The notes: generated by a model from the letters alone, not told the origin. A stretch of DNA of 64,000 nucleotides from Terricaulis sp. (GCA_024707365.1 JANPZV010000005.1:310001-374000); one strand, 5' to 3'; numbered from the stretch's first letter, positions 8,900-18,399 are shown. A program made the numbers and translations.

Positions 8900-9549
8900 A
8901 TGTCCGTCGCCGCGCATCACGCGCCCGATCATATCTGGGAGCCGCAACGCGCCTCGTCGCTGAGGGCCGCGCGGCGGCGTTCGCGGCTGGTGGCGGCGCT
9001 GCGGCGGCTGTTCGTGGCCGGGGCCGGGGCGGCGTTCGCCTCGGTGTTCGTGTTCATGGCCGCCCACGCCATCCAGGGGATTCCCTGCGCGGGGAGCTCT
9101 CGGCGGCCGAGCCGCTGCGGATGATCAATCCCCGCTTTGTGGGCCGCACCGAATCCGGCGGCCCCTACCAGCTTTCGGCCGAATTCGCCGAGCGCCGGCG
9201 CGGCGAAGGCCAGCCGATCGAGCTGATCGCCCCTGTTTACCGCACGGAAGCGGGCACCATCATGCTGGCCCCCGGGGGCTCTATGACGAGCAAACCGAGA
9301 TCCGTGGTGTTCGACGGCGAGGTGCTGTTCTCGGACCGGGACGGAAACCGCTTCTCCACGCCCGACATGCGGGTGGATCTTTCCCAGGGCCGGCTTTACG
9401 GCAATGCCGGGGTCACCGGCGCCGGCCCCCTTGGCGTGCTCCAGGCCGACGCCTATGAATTGCGGGATAGCGACCGCGCGCTGGTGCTGCGCGGGAACGT
9501 GCGCGGCCAGATCCCGGACCGCAACCAGAGCGAGGAGACCGCCCCATGA
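8900..9549 (+). CDS. lptC: LPS export protein LptC, one apparent frameshift
   Basis: LptC bridges the inner-membrane LptBFG transporter to periplasmic LptA. The first frame encodes a basic N-terminus and one transmembrane helix (about 39-57), then breaks in the GGGG run 9076-9079. Adding one G joins AHAIQG to DSLRGELSAAEPLRMINPRF and gives a 216-residue LptC-fold protein (GTESGGPYQLSA-like strands, a DMRVDLSQGRLYG repeat). Its stop overlaps the lptA start (ATGA). The order lptC-lptA-lptB is the standard alphaproteobacterial one, so an intact gene is expected and the break is probably an assembly error. Confidence 0.85.
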
Positions 9550-10088
9550 GGTTCAGCGCCGTAATCGCGGGCGCGGCGTTCCTGGCCGCCGCCTCGTTCG
9601 CCGCCCCCGCCGCCGCGCAGCTGAGCGAAGGCGGCGGCCCGGTTTCGTACTCCGCCGACAATCTCGAATATTTCGACTCCGAGCGCCGCCTCGTGCTCGT
9701 CGGCGATGTGGATATCGTCCAGAACGACGCGCGCCTGCGGGCGGACCGCATCACGCTTTTCTTCTCACGCTCCTCCAGCGGGCAAACCAATGAGCAGGGC
9801 CTGGGCTCGGGCGATATCGAGCGCATGGTGGCCGAGGGCGAGGTTTATTATGTGCGCCCAGCGCAATCGGCGCGCGGCAACCGCGCCGTGTATGAAACCG
9901 CCGGCGATAGCGTGACCTTCACCGGCAATGTCGTTGTCGCGTCCGAGGAAAACGTCATCCGCGGCGAAACGCTGGTGCTGCAGATCGGCAGCCGTCGCAC
10001 GACGATCCGCCCGCAACAAGGCCAGCGCGTGCGCGGTGTTTTTGTCCCCAGCGAAGGCCAGGGCCAAGCGGCGCCGCCGAGCCGATAG
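9546..10088 (+). CDS. lptA: LPS transport periplasmic protein LptA
   Basis: 180 residues. A cleavable signal peptide (about 1-25, ending APAAAQ) is followed by an OstA/LptA jellyroll: VSYSADNLEYFDSERRLVLVGDV, then RLRADRITLFF and a second strand set including VTFTGNVVV and NVIRGETLVL. It carries LPS across the periplasm as part of the Lpt bridge. It sits between lptC and lptB. The C-terminus is a short polar tail. No oddities. Confidence 0.93.
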   Translation: MRFSAVIAGAAFLAAASFAAPAAAQLSEGGGPVSYSADNLEYFDSERRLVLVGDVDIVQNDARLRADRITLFFSRSSSGQTNEQGLGSGDIERMVAEGEVYYVRPAQSARGNRAVYETAGDSVTFTGNVVVASEENVIRGETLVLQIGSRRTTIRPQQGQRVRGVFVPSEGQGQAAPPSR

Positions 10089-10137
10089 CGCTCCCGTTGA
10101 CCCATTCTTCACGAAATCTTAGCCGCGATAGGATCAT

Positions 10138-10909
10138 ATGAGCCCCGAGGGCGCGACAAGCCGTTCGACCAAGCCTGAGGCCGCAACCGAAAGCGGGCTC
10201 TCTGCGGTGCGACTGGGCAAATCCTATCGCAATCGCCGTGTGGTGAAGGATGTTTCCGTCACCGTGAATCGCGGTGAGGTCGTTGGTCTGTTGGGCCCCA
10301 ACGGAGCAGGCAAAACCACCTGCTTCTATATGATCACGGGGCTCGTGCGCGTGGACCAGGGGCAAATATTGTTGGACGGCCAAGACGTCACAACGCTGCC
10401 CATGTATCAGCGGGCAAGGCTCGGCGTGGGGTATCTCCCGCAAGAGCCGTCGATCTTCCGTGGCCTCACCGTCGAACAGAACGTGATGGCGATCGTGGAG
10501 CTTTCCGAGCGCAGCCGCTCAAAGCGCCAAGAGATCGTCGATGGGCTGCTGGCTGAATTGCGCGTCGATCATTTGAAAGACTCGCCCGCTTCCGCGCTTT
10601 CAGGCGGTGAGCGGCGCCGGGTCGAGATCGCGCGCGCGCTCGCCACACGCCCCCTCCTTCATGCTGCTCGACGAGCCTTTCGCAGGCATCGACCCGCTCG
10701 CCATCAACGACATCCGAGAGCTGATCCTGTTTCTGAAACAGCGCGGCCTCGGCATCCTGATCACCGACCACAATGTGCGCGAAACGCTCACCATCGTGGA
10801 TCGGGCTTCGATCATGTTCGACGGCGAAGTGATGTTCGAGGGATCTCCGCAGGAGGTTCTCGCGAGCGATGTCGTGCGCGAAAGGTATCTCGGCAAAGAT
10901 TTCAACTAG
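10138..10909 (+). CDS. lptB: LPS export ABC transporter ATPase LptB, one apparent frameshift
   Basis: Cytosolic ATPase that powers LPS extraction. Walker A GPNGAGKTT, Q-loop YLPQEPSIF, signature LSGGERRR, Walker B FMLLDEP and the switch His in ITDHNVRE are all visible, but the last two are in another frame. The break is at the run of five C near 10650-10655; with four C, ATRPSFMLLDEP reads through and the protein is 256 residues, the normal LptB length. A side effect of the extra base is a misleading long frame joining LptB to RpoN. The ATG at 10138 has an AGGA site upstream. Confidence 0.93.
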
Positions 10910-10923
10910 AGCGGGGGCCGCAC

Positions 10924-12396
10924 ATGGCGATGACCCCCCGCTTAGAGCTGCGCCAGGGCACGGCCCTGGTGATGACGCCGCAATTGCAGCAGGCGATCAA
11001 GCTGCTCCAGCTTTCCAATGTGGAGCTGCAGGAATTCGTCGAGGGCGAACTCGAACGCAATCCCCTGCTCGAGCGCGAAGAAACCAGCAGCGACGCCAAA
11101 AAGGAAAGCGGCGAGGCCCAAGCGCTCGAATTTGAAAGCGGCATGGCGCCGAATGAAGCCGCGCTCGATGTCAGCGTCGCGGACATGGCGCCTGATCTTT
11201 CCGCCAATGAACTGGCCGAAGCGGGCGCGGCCCCGCTGACCGATTGGTCCAAAGCAAGCTCAGGCAAGAGCTTCGATGACCTGCCAGGGATCGAGGAAAC
11301 GCTCGCCAGCGATTTGACGCTGGCCGAACATCTGGATGCGCAGCTCACCGAAGCCGGGCTTGGCGCTGTGGATCGCATGATCGGCGGCGTCTTGATCGAT
11401 GCGGTGGATGATTGGGGCTATATGCGCGCGGATTTGCGCGAACTGGCCGATCGCATCGGCGCGCCGGCGGCCGACGTGGAGCGCGTGCTTGCGATCATGC
11501 AGGGCTTTGAGCCCACCGGCGTGATGGCGCGCGATATTCCTGAATGCCTTGCGCTGCAGCTGAAGGAGCGGGATCGCTTCGACCCGGCGATGGAAAAGCT
11601 GCTCGCAGATCTTGATCTGCTCGCGCGCGGGCACATGGATCGGCTGATGACGATCTGCGGGGTGGACCGCGAAGATCTCGCCGACATGATCGCCGAAGTG
11701 CGCGCGCTGACGCCCAAGCCCGGCGCCGGCTTTGGCGGCGGCGTGGTGCAATCGGTTGCGCCCGACGTCTACGTGCGCCAGGCGCCGGACGGCACGTGGG
11801 CGGTGGAGCTCAACAGCGAAACCATGCCGCGCGTGCTGATGAATCAGCGCTATTACGCAACGGTGTCAAAAACCGCCAAGCGCGAGGAAGATAAGCTCTT
11901 CCTCTCCGAATGCGCGGCGAATGCTTCATGGCTTGTGAAAAGCCTCGATCAGCGCGCCAAGACCATCCTCAAGGTCGCGCGCGAAATCGTGCGCCAGCAG
12001 GATGGCTTCTTCGTGCATGGCGTGGCGCATTTGCGCCCGCTCAATCTCAAAACCGTGGCCTCCGCGATCGAGATGCACGAGAGCACCGTCTCCCGCGTCA
12101 CCTCAAACAAATATCTTTCCTGCGCGCGCGGGATGTTCGAGCTCAAATATTTCTTCACCGCCTCGATCAATTCCGCCGATGGCGGGGAAGCCCACTCGGC
12201 CGAAGCCGTGCGCCACCAGATCAAGGGCCTGATCGACGGCGAAACGCCTGCGGAAATCCTGAGCGACGACCGCATCGTCGAAATCCTGCGCGACAAAGGC
12301 ATCGACATCGCCCGCCGCACCGTGGCGAAATATCGCGAAAGCCTGCGCATACCGAGCAGCGTGGAGCGCAAACGCAAGATGGCGAGCGGGTTTTAG
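10924..12396 (+). CDS. rpoN: RNA polymerase sigma-54 factor
   Basis: 490 residues. Region I is the glutamine-rich MTPQLQQAIKLLQLSNVELQEFV block that binds enhancer-dependent activators, followed by an acidic linker, the core-binding domain, and the DNA-binding domain ending in the RpoN box ARRTVAKYRE (463-472), which reads the -24 promoter element. The ATG at 10924 is chosen as the conserved N-terminus MTPRLELRQG; the frame runs on upstream only because of the lptB indel. It follows lptB as in most alphaproteobacteria. Confidence 0.97.
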   Translation: MAMTPRLELRQGTALVMTPQLQQAIKLLQLSNVELQEFVEGELERNPLLEREETSSDAKKESGEAQALEFESGMAPNEAALDVSVADMAPDLSANELAEAGAAPLTDWSKASSGKSFDDLPGIEETLASDLTLAEHLDAQLTEAGLGAVDRMIGGVLIDAVDDWGYMRADLRELADRIGAPAADVERVLAIMQGFEPTGVMARDIPECLALQLKERDRFDPAMEKLLADLDLLARGHMDRLMTICGVDREDLADMIAEVRALTPKPGAGFGGGVVQSVAPDVYVRQAPDGTWAVELNSETMPRVLMNQRYYATVSKTAKREEDKLFLSECAANASWLVKSLDQRAKTILKVAREIVRQQDGFFVHGVAHLRPLNLKTVASAIEMHESTVSRVTSNKYLSCARGMFELKYFFTASINSADGGEAHSAEAVRHQIKGLIDGETPAEILSDDRIVEILRDKGIDIARRTVAKYRESLRIPSSVERKRKMASGF

Positions 12397-12590
12397 GGAA
12401 CATTGCGCCAGATCAATTGAGCTAACTCAACAACAGACGGTCTCCACAGAAACGCCTGCGCGATACATACAAGCAAAAGCAAGGTGGGAAACCAAACATC
12501 GAGCACCGCGACGACCCGACTCTGAACGTGCGCGGTGTGTAGCGCCTTGATTAGCCGTTCAATGTCCGGCGGCTCGGGGGGGACTCAGAC

Positions 12591-13316
12591 TCATCGCCAA
12601 GAGCTCATCGCTTTCGTCGTCCACATGCGGAAACGGCCATGGCCGGTTTCTGATTGTCGCGATCTCCCCGCGCGCGCCTCTTCCACAGCGAGCCAATCCG
12701 CACCCGCATCGCCCGCCTTGCGCCATAGAACCCTAGCCGCTTCGATATCCTCTCGATCCTTAAATTCGTCCACTTCACGCTGCGCGTTGTCCCAACGCGC
12801 TCTCAGTTCATCCAACTCTACCTGATATTTTTGATTGGTCGCTTTCTCTTGCTCGTCCGCCTCTTGCACATGACGTTTATTTGCATCGATTTTTTCCTTG
12901 ATCTCTTCGATGCGCGCACTCCCCTTGTTCCTCCACTCCGTCCACGCGGCGACCCAGGCTTCGACATGGCCTTTCAATGACTTCCGATCATCTTGGTACT
13001 GAATACTCGAAAGCCGCCTTTCGACGTACGCGCCGGAAAAGAAACGCAAGAATTGATATAGTGCATAAAGCAACGACACCAACACCAGGACATTTAGGCT
13101 CATCGAGAATTTGAGTCCAAGGACACCGGTCTCCTCAAGTTCTACAAGGCCGAATCGGCTGAGCAGGAACACTGTCATCGCGAGCAGACACTGGCGTTGC
13201 GCGCTAAGCGTCCGTTCGCTTAGCACGCCAACTTTGATGCGATCGGCTATCTGCTCGCAACGCGCCTCCAACGTCTTTGTCAGCTCAAGTACGTGTAACG
13301 CGCCTTTCGTATCCAT
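12591..13316 (-). CDS. Hypothetical two-helix membrane protein with long coiled coil
   Basis: 241 residues with no family I recognise. Two adjacent hydrophobic segments (about 43-58 and 73-92) are followed by a long charged helical region (about 105-200) rich in E, K and R with heptad-like spacing (RIEEIKEKIDANKRHVQEADEQE), so a membrane-anchored coiled coil is likely. The stretch is visibly poorer in G+C than its neighbours (12841-12900 is 27 of 60 by my count), suggesting transfer. It sits on the opposite strand between rpoN and hpf, which are normally adjacent. Confidence 0.7.
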   Translation of the reverse strand: MDTKGALHVLELTKTLEARCEQIADRIKVGVLSERTLSAQRQCLLAMTVFLLSRFGLVELEETGVLGLKFSMSLNVLVLVSLLYALYQFLRFFSGAYVERRLSSIQYQDDRKSLKGHVEAWVAAWTEWRNKGSARIEEIKEKIDANKRHVQEADEQEKATNQKYQVELDELRARWDNAQREVDEFKDREDIEAARVLWRKAGDAGADWLAVEEARAGRSRQSETGHGRFRMWTTKAMSSWR

Positions 13317-13389
13317 CGCTTCGCCTCCCCGGGTAGACAGGATGGTGTATCAGCGATGAGCTAGTTTGCGGAGTCCCAGCGTCGTCACC

Positions 13390-14313
13390 CTACCCCTTCC
13401 GCTTCGCCCGCAGCAGCAGCACTTGCCCCGCCAGCACCAGCACAACGCCGGCCAGCCCCACAAGGCCCCAGCTTTTGCCTTCAAACAGCGCGGAAATCAG
13501 CATCGCCACAGGCGGGGTCAGCGCCGAGATATAGCTCGCGGTAGCGTAGCCGCGCCGGCGCGCGAGGTTGAAATAGAGCATAAACGCCACCACCGAGCCG
13601 ATCACGGCCAGATGCGTGAGCGAAAGCACGTACGCCCAGCTCCATTCAAACGCCCAGGCCTTGCCCGTGGCCAGCGCAAACGCGCCGAGAAACCCCACGC
13701 CATAGGCCATCGCCCACGCGGTTGAGGCGATCACGCTCGATCCCGCCAATTCCCCGCGCCGCGCGAAGATGTTGCCCAGCGCCGAGCCCAGCACGGCGAT
13801 GAACGTCATCACAATGCCCATGCGCGCCACCGCGCCCATCTCCGCGCTGATCACCTCGTCCCAGGAGAGCACCACAACGCCGATCACGCCCAGCAACGCC
13901 GCGCCCCACGCCAAAGGCGAAGCCCGCACGCCAAAAGCGATGCGGAAGCCGATCAGATTCACAAACGCCAGCGATGCAAACAGCACCGCCACCACGGCCG
14001 AACTCACGCGCTCTTCCGCCCAATAGACGAAGGCGTAATTGATACAGAAGGTGAAAAAGCCAACGCCCATCGCCGCCATGTGCTGCGCGCGCGTGAGCAT
14101 CAGGCGCTCCCCGCGCAACGCGCCCCACGCAAACAAAAGCGCCGCCGCCAACGCAAAGCGATACACAACCGAGACAACAGGATCGACCACGCCAAGCTGC
14201 AGCGTGATCGCATACCAGGTCGTGCCCCAGGCCAAGGTGCAGATGATGATGGCGATCCAATCGCCCGCGCGGCCGCTTTGCGATGTTGCGGCCGGCGCTT
14301 CCCCCGCGCTCAT
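13390..14313 (-). CDS. EamA/DMT-family transporter
   Basis: 307 residues with about ten transmembrane helices arranged as two EamA repeats (first from IIICTLAWGTTWYAI, second from MGIVMTFIAVLGSALGN). DMT permeases export amino acids or other small metabolites; the substrate cannot be told from sequence. It is 73 bp upstream of the coiled-coil membrane gene on the same strand, and together they interrupt the rpoN-hpf neighbourhood. Not related closely by eye to the other DMT transporter at 62898-63815 beyond the fold. Confidence 0.88.
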   Translation of the reverse strand: MSAGEAPAATSQSGRAGDWIAIIICTLAWGTTWYAITLQLGVVDPVVSVVYRFALAAALLFAWGALRGERLMLTRAQHMAAMGVGFFTFCINYAFVYWAEERVSSAVVAVLFASLAFVNLIGFRIAFGVRASPLAWGAALLGVIGVVVLSWDEVISAEMGAVARMGIVMTFIAVLGSALGNIFARRGELAGSSVIASTAWAMAYGVGFLGAFALATGKAWAFEWSWAYVLSLTHLAVIGSVVAFMLYFNLARRRGYATASYISALTPPVAMLISALFEGKSWGLVGLAGVVLVLAGQVLLLRAKRKG

Positions 14314-14523
14314 GCGTGTTGTCTTTCTTCCGCGCCCCGCGCGCGTCTGCGCTTGGTTGACGCCATTAAGATTAAAGCCGCTCGCTGCGCTGGCGAAGCC
14401 TGAAACTCAAGCCGCGCTTTAGGCCGCACCGCGTTGACCCCTCCGGTTCCGAGGCCTACCTTTAAAGCAGCTGATCGGGGGCCCCTCTGGGGCGGGGCCG
14501 GTCCCGTGAGCCGAGACGAAACC

Positions 14524-14536
14524 AAGGAGGCTCCTT
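14524..14536 (+). promoter_or_regulatory. Ribosome site of hpf inside an inverted repeat
   Basis: AAGGAGGCTCCTT is a near-perfect Shine-Dalgarno whose two halves are inverted repeats around a single G, ending one base before the hpf ATG. The loop is too small for an intramolecular hairpin, so it is mainly useful for fixing the start codon. Confidence 0.6.
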
Positions 14537-14537
14537 C

Positions 14538-15203
14538 ATGCGCATACAGATCGCCGGGCGGCAATTGGATGTCGGCGAAGCGCTCAGAACGCGAATTGAA
14601 GGCGAACTCGCCACCGGGGTCGGCAAGTATTTCGACCGGGTGACGGACGCGACCGTCACCGTCGCCAAAAATGGCGGCGGCTCGCAATTCGAGGTCGATT
14701 GTTCTGTCCACCTCCCTTCGGGAATATCCCTGCAATCTCAAGGACATGGCGGAGACGCCCACAGCGCCTTCGGCGACGCCATGGAAAAGCTCGAAAAGCG
14801 CGTGCGCCGCTACAAGCGCCGGCTGCGCAGTCATCATAACAACAACAAATCCCCCCTTCCCGCAGAGGAGGCGCCGGCGTATGTGCTCGCGCCATTGGAA
14901 GAGGAAAGTGACGCGGCCGATGACGATTCGGCCCCGATTGGGGATCAGGCCCCGCTGATTATCGCCGAAAACACGATTTCGGTGCGCACCATGGCGGTCT
15001 CGATGGCAGTGCTGCAGCTCAATCTGACTGATCAGCCGGCATTGATGTTCCGCAACGCCGCACACGGGGGGCTTAACGTGGTGTTTCGCCGGCCAGATGG
15101 GAATATCGGCTGGATTGATCCGGAGCGGGCCCAGGCCAGCAACGGAAGCGGCGCCCTAAGGCGCCTCGTTTGCGCTCAGGTCCGGGCGCGCGAACAGGGT
15201 TGA
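14538..15203 (+). CDS. hpf: Long-form ribosome hibernation promoting factor
   Basis: 221 residues. The N-terminal RaiA/YfiA domain (1-100, MRIQIAGRQLDVGEALRTRI...) is rich in basic residues at its end (EKRVRRYKRRLR) for binding the 30S subunit. An acidic linker follows, then the C-terminal dimerisation domain (about 145-205, ending GGLNVVFRRPDGNIGWIDP), so this is the long form that joins ribosomes into 100S dimers in stationary phase. A strong AAGGAGG sets the start. ptsN follows by one base, in the usual order. Confidence 0.95.
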   Translation: MRIQIAGRQLDVGEALRTRIEGELATGVGKYFDRVTDATVTVAKNGGGSQFEVDCSVHLPSGISLQSQGHGGDAHSAFGDAMEKLEKRVRRYKRRLRSHHNNNKSPLPAEEAPAYVLAPLEEESDAADDDSAPIGDQAPLIIAENTISVRTMAVSMAVLQLNLTDQPALMFRNAAHGGLNVVFRRPDGNIGWIDPERAQASNGSGALRRLVCAQVRAREQG

Positions 15204-15204
15204 T

Positions 15205-15672
15205 ATGAACGAGCTAAGCGATCTGATCGAGCCGACGGCGATTGCGCCCAAGCTTGCCGCCGCCTCTCGCCGCCAGGCGCTGCAGGCGATGGCCGAGCTT
15301 TTGGCCAAAAGCGCCGGCATTGATGCGCGCATCGTGTTTGAAGCGGTGCTGATGCGCGAGCGGCTGGGCGGCACCGGCATGGGCGAAGGCGTGGCCATCC
15401 CGCATGCCGCCGTGCCGGGCCTCAAGCACGCCATCGGCGCCTTCGCACGGCTGGAGACGGCGCAGGATTTCGATGCGCTGGATGGCCGGCCCGCCGATCT
15501 TGTGTTCATGCTGCTTTCGCCCGTCGATCGCGGCGGCGATCATTTGAAGGCGCTGGCGCGCGTTTCGCGCTTCTTCCGCCGCGCGGACATGCGCGGAGCT
15601 TTGCGCGCGGCGCGCGGGGTGGACGGCATCTTCGCCCTCTTCTCCGGCCCGCTGCGCAGCGACGCCGCTTAA
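15205..15672 (+). CDS. ptsN: Nitrogen-type PTS enzyme IIA (PtsN)
   Basis: 155-residue EIIA-Ntr. The phosphorylated histidine is His67 in GVAIPHAAVPGL. The family core (LGGTGMGEGVAIPHA, LVFMLLSPVDRGGDHLKALA) is complete. It takes phosphate from the PtsP-NPr chain and regulates potassium and nitrogen responses by protein contacts. It follows hpf with one base between stop and start, so translation is probably coupled. No frame problems. Confidence 0.96.
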   Translation: MNELSDLIEPTAIAPKLAAASRRQALQAMAELLAKSAGIDARIVFEAVLMRERLGGTGMGEGVAIPHAAVPGLKHAIGAFARLETAQDFDALDGRPADLVFMLLSPVDRGGDHLKALARVSRFFRRADMRGALRAARGVDGIFALFSGPLRSDAA

Positions 15673-15675
15673 GCA

Positions 15676-16335
15676 ATGACAGGGCTCGACCGGCTCTTTT
15701 CCTACTTTCCGCTGCTGATGACGATCCTGGCGATCGGCGCGCTTGGCGTGTTCGCGCAATGGCCGAGCGGCTGGAGCGCGTTCCTGCTTCTGTTCGTGCT
15801 TTACCTCTTCCCGCTGATGGTGCTGCGCATCGTTGAACGCTGGACGCCGTTTCGGCCCGGCATCGCCTGCATTGACGGGCGCAAATTCTGCCCCTGGCTC
15901 GCCGCGCACCACATCCAGGCGTTTTACGATGCGCTGCCCTACCTTGAATCGCTGCTGCGCGTGATCCCAGGCTTTTATTCGATGTGGCTGCGCATGTGGG
16001 GCTCGCGCGTGGGCTTTGGCGTTGAGTGGCCCGTGCGCATGGACGTGCTGGACCGCAATCTGATGGACATCGGCAATCGCGTGGTGTTCTCGCGCGAGGT
16101 CGAACTCGCCGCGCACGTGCGCAAGAAGCAGGACGGCGCGGGCAGCCGCGTTCTGGTGCGCCCCGTACGCATCGGCGCGCACGCCTTCATCGGCGCAGGC
16201 GCGCGCATCGGCCCCGGCGCCAGCGTGCCGCACAGCGCCAACGTGCCGGCCATGAGCGTGGTGGACGTGAACGAAGCATTCGGCGAAACCAAACGCCACC
16301 CCGAAAAGGAAGAAGCCGACTTCGCGCTGAGCTAG
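15676..16335 (+). CDS. Membrane-anchored hexapeptide-repeat (LbH) acyltransferase-like protein
   Basis: 219 residues. Two hydrophobic segments near the N-terminus (about 12-28 and 33-50) anchor a soluble domain whose second half (about 120-205) has the stepped pattern of a left-handed beta-helix: MDIGNRVVFSREVELAAHV, VRIGAHAFIGAGARIGPGASV. Such proteins are usually acyltransferases acting on sugars or lipids, but no catalytic His is obvious and the repeat count is low, so it might only bind. Four bases after ptsN, likely the last gene of the hpf-ptsN transcript. Confidence 0.65.
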   Translation: MTGLDRLFSYFPLLMTILAIGALGVFAQWPSGWSAFLLLFVLYLFPLMVLRIVERWTPFRPGIACIDGRKFCPWLAAHHIQAFYDALPYLESLLRVIPGFYSMWLRMWGSRVGFGVEWPVRMDVLDRNLMDIGNRVVFSREVELAAHVRKKQDGAGSRVLVRPVRIGAHAFIGAGARIGPGASVPHSANVPAMSVVDVNEAFGETKRHPEKEEADFALS

Positions 16336-16349
16336 CGCCGCAGATTCGT

Positions 16350-16471
16350 CCTCCCCCGTTCACGGGGAGGTGGATCGCGCGCAGCGCGAGACGGAGGGGG
16401 AAGTTCGCGCACAACGGCGCCAGCGCCCCCTCAGTCACGCTGCGCGTGACAGCTCCCCCGTGAACGGGGGA
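16350..16471. repeat. R1 intergenic palindromic repeat, copy 1
   Basis: Composite element: an outer palindrome CTCCCCCGTTCACGGGGAG, a GCGCGCAGCGCGAGACGGAGG arm, then CCCCTCAGTCACGCTGCGCGTGACAGCTCCCC and a second outer palindrome. It lies between the convergent LbH gene and mccA. Similar copies occur at 18400, 23591 and 36570, with a half copy at 30731. It may also act as a bidirectional transcription stop (inference). Confidence 0.85.
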
Positions 16472-16485
16472 GCATGGGCAGCGCG

Positions 16486-18390
16486 CTATTCCTTCTCCAG
16501 CTTCTCCAGCTTCGCCAGCAGCACGCCCTCACTCACCTGCGCGCCCGCTTTGGCGTTGAGCTCGGTGAGCTTGCCGTCAAACGGCGCGGTCAGCGTATGC
16601 TCCATCTTCATGGCTTCCAGCACCAGGATCGGATCGCCCTTCTTCAGCGCAACGCCCGCCTTGGCGGCGACGGAGACAATCTTGCCCGGCATGGGCGAAA
16701 GGATCGCGCCGTCGCCGACCGCCGCTTCGCCTTCGGCGCGCTCGCCGGTGTCGAGGGTGAATTCGTAGGTGTCACCGCGCTCAAATAATATGACCTTCTG
16801 CGTTGGCGGATCGAACCAAGAAAACTCCTGCTCCGACCATGGCTTTTGCCCATCGACGAAAACCGGCGCCGCAACCTCTTCAGCGCCGAGCCGCATGCGT
16901 ACGCGCGCGGAATTGGGCGCGTTGAGCCGAAAGCCCATCAGGTCACGCCATGGCGAGCGATCGAAGCGAGACGCCTCCTCCGCGAAACTAGCCGCCGCTA
17001 GCGAGCAAAGCCGTTCGCTCGGCGCGGGCCGATCCGTCAGGCTTACACCGGCAGAACCGATCAGCGCGGTATCCACATCGCCGCGTTTGAACCGCTCCGA
17101 TTCAAGCGCGCGCACGAGGAAACCCGCGTTGGCCTTCACCGGAAATATGCAAACGCGCGCCAAGGCTTCAGCCAATTGAGCAACAGCCGCTGCGCGAGTC
17201 GGCGCATGCGCGATGAATTTTGCGATCATCGGATCATAGTGGGGGCTGATCTCGTCGCCAACTTCGACGCCAGTATCCACCCGCACGTTCTCCGGCAGAT
17301 CGAAAGCTCGCATCCGGCCGGTGGACGGCAAGAAGCCTGTGCTTGGATCTTCCGCATAAAGCCGCGCCTCTATGGCGTGGCCATTGATCTTCAACGCCTC
17401 TTGGCGGAGCGGCAGCTTCTCCCCGCTCGCCACGCGCAGCTGCCACTCCACCAAATCCTGTCCGGTGATCTCCTCCGTCACCGGATGCTCCACCTGCAGG
17501 CGCGTGTTCATTTCCATGAACCAGATGCGATCGCCGCTGAGGCCCTCGCTTGCGTCCGCGATGAACTCCACCGTGCCAGCGCCGACATAATTCACCGCGC
17601 GCGCCGCGAGCACCGCCGCATCCGTCACCGCCTTGCGCGCGGCTTCGTCCATGCCCGGCGCGGGCGCTTCCTCAATCACCTTTTGGTGCCGCCGCTGCAA
17701 AGAGCAATCGCGCTCAAACAGATGCACCACATTGCCATGGCGATCGCCAAACACCTGCACCTCGATATGGCGCGGGCGCTGCACGTACATTTCCAGCAGC
17801 ACGCGATCGTCGCCGAACGCGGCCGCCGCTTCGCGCTTGGCCGAAGCGAGCGCGGCCTTAAACTCGCCGGCCTTCTCCACCTTGCGCATGCCCTTGCCGC
17901 CGCCGCCGGCCACGGCCTTGATCAGCACCGGATAGCCGATTGCATCGGCCTCCTTCTGCAAACGCGCTTCGCTTTGATCCTCGCCGAGATAGCCCGGCGT
18001 TACCGGCACGCCCGCTTCGGCCATCAGCTTCTTCGCGGCGTCTTTAAGCCCCATGGCGCGAATGGAATCAGGCGCCGGCCCGATCCAGATCAGCCCCGCA
18101 TCGATCACCGCTTGCGCGAAATCGGCGTTCTCGGAGAGAAAGCCATAACCCGGATGGATCGCCTCCGCGCCGGTTTGCTTGGCGGCGGCGATGATCTTCT
18201 CCCCGCGCAGATAGCTCTCCTTCGCCGGCGAGGCGCCGATATGCACCGCTTCATCGGCCTCGCGCACATGCGGCGCTTTGGCGTCAGCATCGGAATAAAC
18301 CGCGACGGTGCGGATGCCGAGACGCTTCGCGGTGCGGATCACGCGTCGCGCGATCTCGCCGCGGTTTGCGATGAGCACTGATTTCAGCAT
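16486..18390 (-). CDS. liuD: Methylcrotonyl-CoA carboxylase biotin-containing alpha subunit
   Basis: 634 residues, complete. Biotin carboxylase domain (1-450) with the ATP-grasp loop GGGGKGM (162-168) and EMNTRLQVEHPVTE, a linker domain, and a C-terminal biotinyl domain with EAMKM, biotin on Lys595. It carboxylates 3-methylcrotonyl-CoA in leucine catabolism. Propionyl- and acyl-CoA carboxylases look alike, but the adjacent beta subunit and isovaleryl-CoA dehydrogenase support the leucine role. An R1 repeat separates it from liuB upstream. Confidence 0.92.
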   Translation of the reverse strand: MLKSVLIANRGEIARRVIRTAKRLGIRTVAVYSDADAKAPHVREADEAVHIGASPAKESYLRGEKIIAAAKQTGAEAIHPGYGFLSENADFAQAVIDAGLIWIGPAPDSIRAMGLKDAAKKLMAEAGVPVTPGYLGEDQSEARLQKEADAIGYPVLIKAVAGGGGKGMRKVEKAGEFKAALASAKREAAAAFGDDRVLLEMYVQRPRHIEVQVFGDRHGNVVHLFERDCSLQRRHQKVIEEAPAPGMDEAARKAVTDAAVLAARAVNYVGAGTVEFIADASEGLSGDRIWFMEMNTRLQVEHPVTEEITGQDLVEWQLRVASGEKLPLRQEALKINGHAIEARLYAEDPSTGFLPSTGRMRAFDLPENVRVDTGVEVGDEISPHYDPMIAKFIAHAPTRAAAVAQLAEALARVCIFPVKANAGFLVRALESERFKRGDVDTALIGSAGVSLTDRPAPSERLCSLAAASFAEEASRFDRSPWRDLMGFRLNAPNSARVRMRLGAEEVAAPVFVDGQKPWSEQEFSWFDPPTQKVILFERGDTYEFTLDTGERAEGEAAVGDGAILSPMPGKIVSVAAKAGVALKKGDPILVLEAMKMEHTLTAPFDGKLTELNAKAGAQVSEGVLLAKLEKLEKE

Positions 18391-18399
18391 GTGGCGCTC

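Noticed and set aside
7853-9067. 404-residue frame opposite the aminopeptidase and lptC start
   Set aside because: Spans two real genes on the other strand and has no recognisable motif.
9076-9079. Programmed frameshifting as an explanation for the broken genes
   Set aside because: No shared slippery heptamer or downstream structure; the shifts go both ways and affect unrelated genes.
10138-12396. A single 752-residue reading frame joining LptB and sigma-54
   Set aside because: The middle part is out-of-frame translation after an extra C in lptB. Walker B and the switch His are in the next frame, and rpoN has its own conserved start at 10924.
17176-18381. 401-residue frame opposite liuD
   Set aside because: Shadow of the biotin carboxylase domain on the other strand.
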